Positions 1 to 9,575 of a stretch of DNA of 64,000 nucleotides are shown piece by piece. Origin of the DNA: Catonia carolina (lineage: Eukaryota; Arthropoda; Insecta; Hemiptera; Achilidae); contig JAQMRL010000001.1 of NCBI GenBank assembly GCA_035578175.1, positions 55,885,553-55,949,552 of the forward strand, in the 5' to 3' direction. The position numbers and the translations under genes are program-made. The notes beneath the pieces were generated by a model, which worked only from the letters and a program-made list of their open reading frames with translations, was not told the DNA's origin and ran no database searches. Positions within the stretch are counted from its first letter, which is position 1, and each line of letters starts with the position of its first letter.

Positions 1-428
1 GTTTACCAAACACGTACAACTTCTTCAGTTTTGATGATCACAAAATGAAAATTATAAATACGTGAAATGGTGAACCGTAAATACGGAACGGCAAATACAC
101 TGAGCTACGTCTTGATAAGAATGAGAGCAGCGTAAAGGCACACGGGGGTTCTCGCCCCTGGTTTTTATACTTAAGCGTTGTTTACAACAACAGGTTGTTA
201 TTTACAACATTAATGATTTCTCTTTAATGTGTTTTGGATAATTCACAAATTTGCTTTTGGTTGATCCAATAGAATATTCCTTTAAAATTTCCAAGAAGTA
301 GTAAAAGTTTCCAGTTTATTATTTACTGGCCCTATTTATGTTTCCGTTTGTGATCATGTACAGTAAACAACAATAATTATTTTTCCATTACCATGAAGAG
401 CAAAATATATTTCTTAATAGTATACATA

Positions 429-431
<3 letters not shown>
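1..431. other. AT-rich non-coding stretch
   Basis: I see no coding potential, RNA gene or recognisable element here. The stretch runs into a TA microsatellite. Confidence 0.5.

Positions 432-481
<50 letters not shown>
432..481. repeat. (TA)n microsatellite
   Basis: About 50 bases of uninterrupted alternating TA. A second (TA)n tract lies at 7383-7419, and both are close to copies of a short GGACGCGAAATTG-like motif. Confidence 0.95.
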
Positions 482-485
<4 letters not shown>

Positions 486-542
486 TACTATCATTTTCGC
501 GTCCATACATTGACAATTTCCTAACAATCTGGAGTCCGAGTG

Positions 543-574
543 CAATTTGGCGTCCGTATACGGACGCCAAATTG
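543..574. repeat. 32-bp perfect palindrome
   Basis: Each 16-base half is CAATTTGGCGTCCGTA, followed directly by its reverse complement with no loop. The core resembles the GGACGCGAAATTG motif scattered at 490-500, 876-890 and 7130-7170, so it may be two motif copies joined head to head. Confidence 0.9.
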
Positions 575-2289
575 TAATCCTTAATAAAAACTTAATAAAA
601 ATTTATTGTGACATGGTTTTCGGACGTAATTTTTTTAAACTAAAGTACATAGTTTCGGGCAACTATATTTATTTTTTGAGAATTTTATTGTTACTCAGAG
701 AGACACAAAAAAATAAATAAATTTTGGTACCGGATGCGAAATGGCGGTGTTTTGAAACTATTTTATACACCGTACCTTGGAGAGTTTCTCACCAGAGTGC
801 TCTCGCTACGCCCCTATGTAAAAATATACGTATATTATGTATATTCTTACAAGGACGTCAGTTTCACATCTGCTATCAATTTCGCGTCCACCGGTTAAGA
901 AAATAGACAAAACAAGTTATAAATAAATATTGTGTTGTGTTAAGAAAAAAAGTTTAAAAGAATAATAAAAACAAATTTTTATTAATCATCGAATTACATT
1001 CTTTCAAAACTCACAATCTAATTTACTAAACATTCAAATAAATATTATTCGGCAAATTATTTGATATAAGTAATACAATTAAATTAAAAATAATTATATA
1101 TTTTTTGATAGAATTAAAAAACTCTCTTTTCCGATAGACGATTTTTTGGGTTGACAAACTATCCTGGAAGGAAACCGGTGCTGCGCATAGTAGTGTCAGG
1201 ATTAAATTATTGTTATGGCTGGCAGGATATCTTTCTAAACGCATTGTATACACAACGTATATTATACGCAATTTTGAAGAGTTGTTCTCCGCCGTGCTGT
1301 CGCCTTCCATACATGAGTCCATCGCACGCCGCTTTGGTTTCTTTTTTCAAATTAGGCATAAACCTACTGTCAACGAATCCATGAACAAATCCTTTAGTAA
1401 TTTGTTTACGTCGTTCGTTTAGTAACCAACGGGTTGGTCTAGTCTAGAAGAAAAGTCGTCGCCGCAAGTCAGCTGTTTAGCTGACTTTTCGACAGCTTTT
1501 CTGACAGCTGATTTTCGGAGATGGAGGTTCCTAGTTTAAATCCTAGTATATAGTATAATTGGTTCTTTTATACGAATTTGAATACTAGACAGTGGTTACC
1601 AATGTACTTTGATGGTTGGGGGTCAATTAACCATACTCTCTCAGGAATGGTCGGCCTGGGTATGTACGAGACTACAGCTCATTTAAACGTCATACATATC
1701 ATTGGGTCATGGGGTTGCTTATTGTTCTCAATCGAACAAATTGCAACCTACACGCATCAGGGATAAAACAAAACAAAAATTTGTTTAAGAATTTTTAACA
1801 TTTTATTTCACGCTTTTTTTAACATTACACCACCTGACAATTGTCAATCAAATATTTCCTGATTACGCTTACGATGTGTAAAAAGAATGCGCATTTTGCT
1901 GTTTGCCCACTCTCACTGCAAAATGGTTCAAGTACACTTCCATAATGCTATTTCGTATCATGTAATATGTCGCCCCAATTACTAGGTTTAGCAGTTTTAC
2001 AGTAAGTAAATAAAACATTAAAGAGAAAAAACTTTTTCTAAAATATAAAAAATGAAAAATGGACTAGGAGTAGATTATTATTAGCCTTGTTTTTTGCTTA
2101 AAAACAATGCGATAAAAAATTAAACTAAGAAATTCGGGAAATAGCAAACTTTACTAGACAGACCTGAACCAAGTAGGCATATTTTAATATTTATTCTGGA
2201 CCGATTTTCTTTCATTATAAAATTCTGGACAGAGATTACAGATTTCAGAAAAAAAATGTTAAGGGTAGAATAAAGTACACCCATTCAGT
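575..2289. other. Non-coding, degenerate repeat-like
   Basis: No credible gene; the short ORFs here have no recognisable domains. The stretch holds a 9-bp-stem hairpin at 1466-1487 (AAGTCAGCT, loop GTTT, AGCTGACTT) and degenerate copies of the GGACGCGAAATTG motif near 730 and 880. Confidence 0.5.
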
Positions 2290-3090
2290 TTTTTCCTTTT
2301 TCTCTTACAACATCTGAACAAACGACATTTTTTTTAAATAGCCGGAAAAAACAAGGGCCATGGATTTAGACAAAAAAGTTTAAATATTAATGAGTGGGTG
2401 ACCTAAAGTGAAGTTTGTACCATCCAGTTCACCTCGATTTTCTCGCGAGTATGAGCTTAACAATCGTAATATTTATGGAACGTTCCGAAACAGCAGAACG
2501 ACTCTCGATAGGGATAACGATAAAGTTTAAATTGAATTTCTTAGAGTATCGCCACCATTCCTAAGTTTTTCACGATTTTTTCGCTGATTTCGGCAGACCA
2601 AACAAAACAATTTACAGAACAATCCAGAACAAATGAGAGCTATCATTTAAAGTAAAAACCAAAAAGTATTGAATGCATGGGCTTATACTTGCCACTCCAA
2701 ATTTTTCTTTGATTTTCTAGCATATTTGAACGGGACAAACGAAATTTTCGCGAAATGATCCGGAACAAACGAAGGGCTGTCAATCTATGTAAAAAACTTT
2801 AAAATATTGAGTCGAGGGGGATTAGTGACAGTAGCACCACCCAGTTCTTCTCGATTTCTCGCTTACTTGAAAGGAACTAAAAAAATATTTTGCGAGACCA
2901 TCCGAAACAAACGAAGGTCTGTCCCTGAAGTCCAAAAAAAATTTAAAAAGTTGAGCGGGGGGAGGCCAGTGTGAAGTTAGCCCCTCCCGGCGTTTTTTCA
3001 CTTATTTGGACGGAACAAACAAAAAATTTTCCGGAATAATCCGGTAGAAACGTAGACCGATCAATTTTACAAGTTAATTTTTGAAATTTT
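2290..3090. repeat. Tandem array, about 138-bp unit
   Basis: The anchor CCGGAACAAACGAAGG-like recurs near 2487, 2624, 2760, 2903 and 3041, giving spacings of 137, 136, 143 and 138 bases. A weaker unit lies near 2310. Units are diverged, so this is an old minisatellite or the remains of a tandem-repeat element. Confidence 0.75.
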
Positions 3091-3111
3091 TGTATGGGGC
3101 CAACTTTGCAG

Positions 3112-3490
3112 TCCTGGTTTGAACTTCTACAGGTTTAGCTAAGTAAAACAAGGAGTGGGGTGGTTTACAATTGCCTTCCTCGCCGAGTTGAAAAGCTTAT
3201 CAATATGCCAGGCCGTCTAAAAAGCACCTATTTTCCACCCTGCAAATGACACACCTCACGTTATTCACCACAGGGTCTGGCTGCATAATGAAATTCATTG
3301 CGCTCAGAGGAGATATAACTCTGACAAGTATCTTTTACACTTGTACCTCTTCTGTTCTTAAATACTTCAGTCATATGTTTGGCTTACCATGTGATAAAAA
3401 CAAAACTAAATTTTTTTTAGTCCTGAAACAAGCAAATCGAGTGCAAATAATTTAACACTCCACCTGCCTGTTATGTGCAACCCCTTACAG
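3112..3490 (+). repeat. Dispersed repeat family A, copy 1
   Basis: One of six copies in the window (others at 5737-5919, 18882-18920, 25440-25712, 51125-51515 and 55330-55740). The complete consensus starts TTGTTTAGGTCAnCAGCC, contains the small hairpin CAGCC..GGCTG and is about 380 bp. It has no ORF, poly(A) tail or clear terminal inverted repeat, so SINE or MITE cannot be decided. This copy lacks the first 30 bases or so. Confidence 0.75.
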
Positions 3491-3789
3491 TACTATTATT
3501 TTATTAAAGGCAGTTGCCTCTGAAAATCAAAACATGCATTTTATTCGTCACTTGGGCGAGTAAATTTAAATCGATAATTCAAAGGATACCCACATCGAGA
3601 AAATGTTTCCAAACGGCGAAAATATTTTTACAAAAGATAATAAATTGATAAGAGAGTAGATTAGTCGATTTTTTTAAAGTAAATTCAGTACACTCGCAAA
3701 TGTCCAACACGAGTCCTGAAAGTGTAGGTCAACAGAGTCTGTAATTTCCCGATACTGAAGAAGCTTACTGAAATTAATCATTAGCAAAA
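3491..3789. other. Non-coding
   Basis: No recognisable feature between a family A copy and a LINE remnant. Confidence 0.4.
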
Positions 3790-4450
3790 ACAAACCCCTG
3801 TTATTTATTTTTTGATTTTTGTAAAGCTTTTGACCGTGTCCCGTATGATTTGCCCATTAAAAAATTGAGGTGTATGGTATTAGAGGGACATCAGAGGGTC
3901 GAATTGCCATCCAATCATTGCAAAGTTAAAACAAAATATACATAAAATTTTATACAAGTTAAAAGGGGAGTTCAACGAGTTAGAATTTTAAGACCCTTGC
4001 TATTTTTAATTTTTGTTAACGATCTCGCTGAATTTCTTGGCTCCTTCAATGATATATTATTTGCTGATGATACGATAATATCTTTCGAAGATGAAAACTA
4101 TGAACAAGGTTTAAAACTAACGAAGCTTGAAGTAAGGTTATAGACTGGATGCAATAAATAATCTAGTTCTCAACTCAGATAAAACTGTGGCCAAATGCTT
4201 CACTGGTCGTAAGGAAATAAGTAACCAAAGTAAGGATATCTCCATTAATGACAATATATCAAAATCTTTTGTAACAGGTAAGTTACATAATTTTTAGAAT
4301 TAATATTAGGTAGCAAACTATCCTGGGACAGGTGTATTAAGGAACGTATCTGCTATATAATCAAATCCTACTGCTACGCCCTAAAACGCTTAAAAATAAG
4401 GTACTTAGCGTACCAATACCTTTGAGTATTTATCATGTTTACAAATTCTG
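3790..4450 (+). pseudogene. Non-LTR retrotransposon RT remnant
   Basis: Conceptual translation in shifting frames shows reverse-transcriptase blocks in the correct order: DFCKAFDRVPYDL (palm motif A), a degraded GVQRVRILRPLLFLIFVNDL (the usual GVPQGSILGPLLFLIFINDL block), and FADDT at about 4050-4070 (catalytic motif C). LGSKLSWDRCI then follows as in the thumb region. Stops and frameshifts break it repeatedly. The motif style fits CR1/Jockey/Rex-type LINEs; the clade is not certain. It is a dead 5'-truncated copy. Confidence 0.8.
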
Positions 4451-5265
4451 ATGGATTTGTTTTTAATTTAGTCACACTTAAACTTATTCAAATGTATGTT
4501 TAAAAAATCAAATAATGTTCAAATTATTCCGTCATATAATTACTTTTTATCTGGTTTTTTGTTAAATATAATGATTAAAATTTTTAATGATCTATCAAGT
4601 TAACTTATGAATATGGACACTGTTTACTATTAAGAATTCGTTTCTAATCAGTTGGTCCTAGCATATTGTTTGGCTGTCTTGGTCAAGGTTTCACATAGTT
4701 TTTCTTGGCCTCTCCAAATGAATGCCTTGTCTGTCTCCTTTTTGTCTTCTGTGCAATAGTATAACCTTCCAGTTCCTTATCCCAAGCATTTTGACTTGTC
4801 AAAAATTATGTACATTATTTTACGTAACAATAAGGTTTATTTATTTCATTATTTGTAATATTGATTCCTAGATTGGGTGGTTGGTTGACGATGTAAATAA
4901 AGTACTAGAAACCAAAAGAATATCAACAAAAAGTGGCCACCATGGCTTTTACAACACTAAATAATTTAAAAGAAAACGCAGAGAAAAATATCAGGGTTTG
5001 GAAGACTGACTGAAAGTTGTTTAGCCGAAAAATAATCTTGGAAATGGCCTGTTAAAGGATAAACTTCAACGTGTACAAAACAGCTGGATACGAGAATTAT
5101 TAGTGTAATGTATAATTTGTTGAAGATCAAAGATTACCATTACTTGAGGAACAAGAATAAAAATACAAACTATGACTAAGCCGGACTGCATTTCAAAAGT
5201 TGTAGAAATTTTACTGGCCATCGTACTTTTGTATAATTTATAAAATCATTTTGATTCAGTCACTA
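4451..5265. other. AT-rich, probable LINE 3' remnants
   Basis: Translations just after the RT remnant have the look of a LINE C-terminal tail but are too decayed to assign. Nothing else is seen. Confidence 0.4.
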
Positions 5266-5396
5266 AAACATGGAAATATAAACCTAGAGAGAAGCGAGGC
5301 TTGGGAAGACCTAAAAAGAGATGAATACTGGAACAGGCCATTGAGCCTAATCCTAAGCCTAAGCCTAATCATCAGATGATGATGATGAAATCATTT
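5266..5396 (+). pseudogene. 3' tail of an RTE-like LINE
   Basis: The translation includes YKPREKRGLGRPKKR followed by a stop, matching the C-terminus YQPVGKRGIGRPRKRW of the LINE fragment at 58592-59535. Both are followed by the same non-coding motif GGAACAGGCCAT.GCCTAAT. The copy ends in a short (GAT)n run, as is common at the 3' ends of RTE-type elements. Confidence 0.7.
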
Positions 5397-5736
5397 GAAC
5401 ACCGAAAAGACAATGGGTGAATGGTACTCCATTTGAATATTGAACAAATTATGTCGCTTTACAATTACATAATTTTGTCAACTAAGTAAATATTTTAATT
5501 GCATTGTCTACTAATTGATCATATTATAGTAATTACAGTCGAACCTCCCTGATTCGAATCTGATGGAACCGGCTGATTTCGATTTACAGAGGTAAAACAT
5601 TGAAACAAAAAATGTACTTAAAAATTGCGTTTTAATAAAATTCATGTAATTCCATAAAATATTAAATTACAAAAGTCAAAATTATTAATAGACCACCAAT
5701 TTGATTGAGGAAAGTTTTTTACAAATATTATTTTAC

Positions 5737-5919
5737 TTGTGTTGTTTAGGTCATCAGCCGAAAGGCTGGTTTGAACTTGTAGAGGTTTTACTAAGTAAAA
5801 CGAGAAGTGAGGTGGCCTTCCTCACTGAACGGAAAAGTACGCGTATCAGCATGCAGGGCCCTTTGCAAAGCACATGTTTTCCCCTCTGTAAATGATACCT
5901 TTACTTCATTCACCACAGG
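5737..5919 (+). repeat. Dispersed repeat family A, copy 2
   Basis: Begins TTGTTTAGGTCATCAGCC and runs through the shared block ending CTTCATTCACCACAGGG. It is 3'-truncated relative to copies at 3112 and 55330, and lies inside the pogo-like element, so it inserted later. Confidence 0.75.
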
Positions 5920-6295
5920 GTTTACTTAATACTGTGATTAAGAATTAAGGGCATGTTTTGGTATTACAAGCTCTATTAGTACTCAAAAGCAAAAGATTAT
6001 TCTACTTATAAGAACGATATGAAAAATTATTGAAAAAACGACATAAAAACCAGAGTAAAATAAAATCGGGATACGCGTAAACAGTACAACTATACCTACA
6101 AACAAAAAGTTAGGTCAGCCTACAGAAAATGAAAAATAAATTGGGTACCGAAAATTGTAGAAATTTTAACGAGTAAAATATTGCTTAATCTGAATGAATA
6201 CAGCTACGGTATTTTTTACCCTGTTTGTACGAAAATCATACACCAAAGAAGGAAAGACTGCATTACTAATTTAGCCTAACTAATTTTTTTTTTTT

Positions 6296-6565
6296 GCTTT
6301 CGTCTGGTTTCCTCTGACTTAAATATTAACTGAATTTTCAATATTTCCTGATGCGTATTGAAGCTTTGAACTACGCTTGTTATGCCCTTATTTGGTCGTA
6401 AGGTTTTGTGACAATAATGTTTTGTAAGAAGTGTAATTGTTTGTGTTTCTGCTTGGTTTCTTCTAACTCAAAAGTTAACTGCATTTTCAGTTTTTTATAA
6501 AGCTTTTTGTAGTTTTGTACTACGCTTACTGTGTCCTTATTGTCGTGATTTAACGCATGCTTCAT
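6296..6565 (-). pseudogene. Transposase C-terminal remnant, duplicated
   Basis: Minus-strand translation carries a Lys/Glu-rich helical segment (VVQNYKKLYKKLKMQLTFE) that recurs about 145 bases further on in diverged form (SVVQSFNTHQEILKIQLIF), so the segment was tandemly duplicated. Its place inside pogo/Tigger-like termini suggests the C-terminal tail of a CENP-B-type transposase; no DDE catalytic block or HTH is left. The assignment rests on position rather than on a diagnostic motif. Confidence 0.45.
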
Positions 6566-6780
6566 TAAAAATCGTGTACAATGTGTAAATTGGAAATTTT
6601 GTAATTATTTTATTAATAATGTATAAGAAAATGTATTGTTACAATATATATGACCACGAAACTCTCGAAAATTTTCGAATAGGGAGGTAATTTAATTCAT
6701 ATTAAGGACGATTTTTGAAGGGGATAGCATACAATTATATTCGATTTAGGGAGGATTTCGAATGAGGAGGTTTGACTGTA

Positions 6781-7378
6781 TTTGTAACAATTAGGATATT
6801 TTAAATAATTAACTCTAACAAATAAAAAATATACTTTCTTTAATTATTCTGGTTTTACATTGATTTAAAATAAGTACCTATTTAAAATACATGTCAAAAT
6901 AATAAACAACAAATAATAAATTATTTTGATGACTGGATTGGATTCCGTCCGAGAACGAATTGTTTTCATACGATGGTCTTGTGTGGAGAAGTACTAGGGT
7001 GAGATGTGAATATCTAACTACAATCATTACAACACGTAGAAGTGGCAAATGCTACAGTACACGTGCCGGTACGACATGGCAACATCGTTTACACTGTTGC
7101 AGGCTATAAGTCATAATAGCGGGAACGATGCCGGACGCGAAATTGTCGGTAATTTGTACGAACGCGAAATTGTCGGTAATTCGAAAGGAGTCTGAATTGA
7201 TAGCACAGTGAATAAAATTCAAAAATGCTCAATTTTCAATATCAGGACAAACCAATACCAAAACTCAGGGTGTAAGTGTAACAAATACCCTATATACTCT
7301 CATCAAAGTTGAATATACTCTTCAAATAAGCGATGTGCGAAATGCACGCTTTTTGAAAAGACGCGGAATTGTTAGCGG

Positions 7379-7382
<4 letters not shown>
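6781..7382. other. Non-coding with repeated short motif
   Basis: Contains two adjacent copies of GACGCGAAATTGTCGGTAAT-like sequence at about 7130-7190, related to motifs at 490-890. Otherwise nothing is recognised. Confidence 0.5.

Positions 7383-7419
<37 letters not shown>
7383..7419. repeat. (TA)n microsatellite
   Basis: About 37 bases of alternating TA, adjoining the decayed LTR of the endogenous retrovirus. Confidence 0.95.
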
Positions 7420-7711
7420 CTTAATAAAATTGTTATACTATATTGAAACTAGGTTAACCCCTTTTTATTTATATTTTTTATAAACCATAACATTACCTCC
7501 CCCCTTAAGATGGAGATCAATTCTTTTTTATTTTATTGATCGCAATCATAAAAAACGTCAAGCTCGAGACCTTGGATCATATCTCGGCTGTTCCTGTTCA
7601 CCTTCTCTTGGGGTGTTTTCCATTCTTACACCTTCATCGGGTAGATACGTTACACATGGTTCATAATTGATAGAAAGTTATGTTTTTCTTTTCTACTATT
7701 TCCAACACCTC

Positions 7712-9450
7712 TTATACACATATATAATTTATAACACGTAACAGGACAATAATTATTACTATAATACAACTTACAATATCAAAAACAATTGGGTATTTTG
7801 TCATATATGGACGATTATAAATCTTTGTAATCTCTTCATCAAATTTACTTAAATTATCTGAAGTATACCTTAATTCATCTAAGTTAATTGTACTGAAGCG
7901 TACTGGACGTAATTTTAATGATGTTTGATTGAGAAAATTACAACAATCATCGAAGATTTTTATTTTAGGAATTATCGGGTTATATTCAGTTTCTATTACA
8001 TTTTCAGGAATTAACTTCACATTTACAGAATACCCTATACAATTTTTATTTATGGTTATTATTCCAAAAGTTTGTAAATTAACATGATTAATATTTTTGC
8101 ACACAACTGAAATTTCTTTTGATTCTGGCAGAACATATATCCACTGATTTCCAGTGTTCAATTTATGCCAAATTTGAAAATCCTTACCTAGTAATGCATT
8201 TGTAATACAATCTGAAGGTAACTGTTTTAGACTTGTGTCTAATAACTTAACTTCACAAATACTATCTAAAATTACAGAATTAATAACATTATCCAGTTTA
8301 CATATTGTTTGTTTAATATCTATTTCGTTACAATTATCTAAATTTTCCAAAGGTACATATTGTGTCCTGCTTACACTAACTGCTAGATATTTCATTCTAG
8401 GTATAATACAAATAATTATTATCAGAAATCCTGTTTGGTAATGGTAGTAACTTAAATAATTCAAACTCATTTATTTCTACTTTTTTTGTTTTGTTTAACG
8501 TCCGACTGTTTTGCAAATTGCTGCTAATGCAGACGGTGAAGGATGAAATGAATTTTTTGTAACGTATGAAAAAATGCCATGCCCGAGTGGGATTCGAACC
8601 CAAGACCGCGTGATGAGAGGCGAGCACGTTACCAACATCGCCAACGCGGCCGGCGATGTTTCTACTAATAGTATAGTTAAAATAAATTTTAAAGAACCCT
8701 TAGAATAATATACAATTAATTTAGCTATATTAATTAGAAAGTGTATATTATCTCAGTTTAAAATTACTGGGAATTCTTTATTTGCAGGTAAGTATTCTTT
8801 TGCCTTATTCAATTCATTTAAACGTTGTGTTGGCGTTATGACTGATGGATGAATTAAGTCTCTCTTAGCTAACATAACTAAATCAATTACAGAGTTTAGA
8901 TCTCCGAATTTATTACTAATATAAGTTAATAAGGTCATATGTTCTATTATTTTTTGAGAATATAAAATTTTGTTTGTTTTTAATTGATTAATAGTCGTGT
9001 CATAGTATTCTGCATAGTCTGCGTCTAATAAACCTTATATCCAATGAAATGACTTGCCACAGGCGTTACATAAAGTCCAACGCTTTCTCCTTTTACTAAA
9101 TATAGTACCCCTATGACCTATTAGATTTTCAATAGTATTGGCCTTCTGATAAATCTGTTTTAATTGAATGTCAATGAAACTTAAACTTTGTTTACAGTAA
9201 TATATACTTGTTTGTTCTAATTCTTGTTTATTTGAATTACATAATGCTTTAATTTTAGCAATTATTTTTATAACTAACTGTAATGTATCGAAATGAATTT
9301 TTATATCGTCAACAATAACTAATTTCCAATCTGAAGTCTTTAATTTTAATGATCCATGATTTTCAAAGTATATTCCTCCAGTTTGGTTCAAGTATACAAC
9401 TTTATAATCGTGTGGTGCACTGTCTGATATCTTTTGAGATACCAGATTGA
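7712..9450 (-). pseudogene. env: Decayed retroviral envelope gene (F-protein-like)
   Basis: Three open fragments lie in order: 9391-9035 (surface subunit, ending in a basic furin-like RRKR site), 8938-8753 (middle of the fusion subunit, with HPSVITPTQRLNEL) and 8470-7712 (distal ectodomain with several cysteines and a C-terminal hydrophobic anchor of about 20 residues, VFDIVSCIIVIIIVLLRVI). The N-terminal block GGIYFENHGSLKLKTSDWKL is typical of envelopes of insect errantiviruses, which are related to baculovirus fusion proteins. Frameshifts separate the fragments and a SINE sits between the second and third. No fragment could make a working protein. Confidence 0.75.
8482..8658 (-). mobile_element. 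tRNA-derived SINE, near full length
   Basis: On the minus strand it starts with a tRNA-like GCCGGCCGCGTTGGCGATGT (box A region), carries the RNA polymerase III box B GGTTCGAATCCC, then a tRNA-unrelated body and an A-rich tail. It is flanked by an 8-bp duplication TTTCTACT (8474-8481 and 8659-8666). It interrupts the env pseudogene. A 5'-truncated sibling lies at 52918-53046. It is not a functional tRNA gene. Confidence 0.85.
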
Positions 9451-9479
9451 TAATAATGATTGTAATTAATCTGTAAAAG

Positions 9480-9575
9480 GTTTAATTCTATTAATATGTA
9501 GTCTTAACAGTTTTCCTTTTTCTAATTGAATAGTTACATTTGAATTTTCATGCACTCTTATTATTTTACTCGCCA
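9480..9575 (-). pseudogene. pol: Pol C-terminal end (integrase tail)
   Basis: The minus-strand translation reads KIIRVHENSNVTIQLEKG then LLRLHINRIKPF, the conserved HxNRLKPF-type terminus of Ty3/Gypsy integrase. It is followed immediately by env sequence, as in errantiviruses. The rest of pol is absent. Confidence 0.7.

Larger units (their letters stand above)
5536..6778. mobile_element. pogo/Tigger-like DNA transposon, non-autonomous
   Basis: The left end begins CAGTCGAACCTCC after a TA (5534-5535). The right end finishes with the reverse complement CAGTCAAACCTCC before a TA (6779-6780). The CAGTCRAACCTC terminus and TA duplication are the hallmarks of the pogo/Tigger branch of Tc1/mariner. 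At about 1.24 kb it is too short for a full transposase; only a C-terminal-like fragment remains (6296-6565), and a family A repeat copy is nested inside. Confidence 0.8.
7430..9575 (-). mobile_element. Endogenous retrovirus/errantivirus remnant: pol tail, env, PPT, LTR start
   Basis: Read on the minus strand, the order is pol C-terminus (9575-9480), env fragments (9450-7712), a polypurine tract CTTAAGGGGGGAGG (7509-7496) and an LTR starting TGTTATGG at 7492. This is the 3' third of an insect env-containing Ty3/Gypsy retrovirus. Everything 5' of the pol tail is missing where the 440-bp satellite family begins (about 9571). Frameshifts and stops show it is dead, and a SINE interrupts env. It is an old genomic copy and is described only as found. 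Confidence 0.8.

Noticed and set aside
1578..1766. 62-codon ORF
   Set aside because: Short, with no composition shift, domain or splice context; consistent with chance.
8580..8658. tRNA-like sequence with a perfect box B
   Set aside because: It is the head of a SINE with flanking target duplications and a tRNA-unrelated body; the acceptor stem is not restored downstream.
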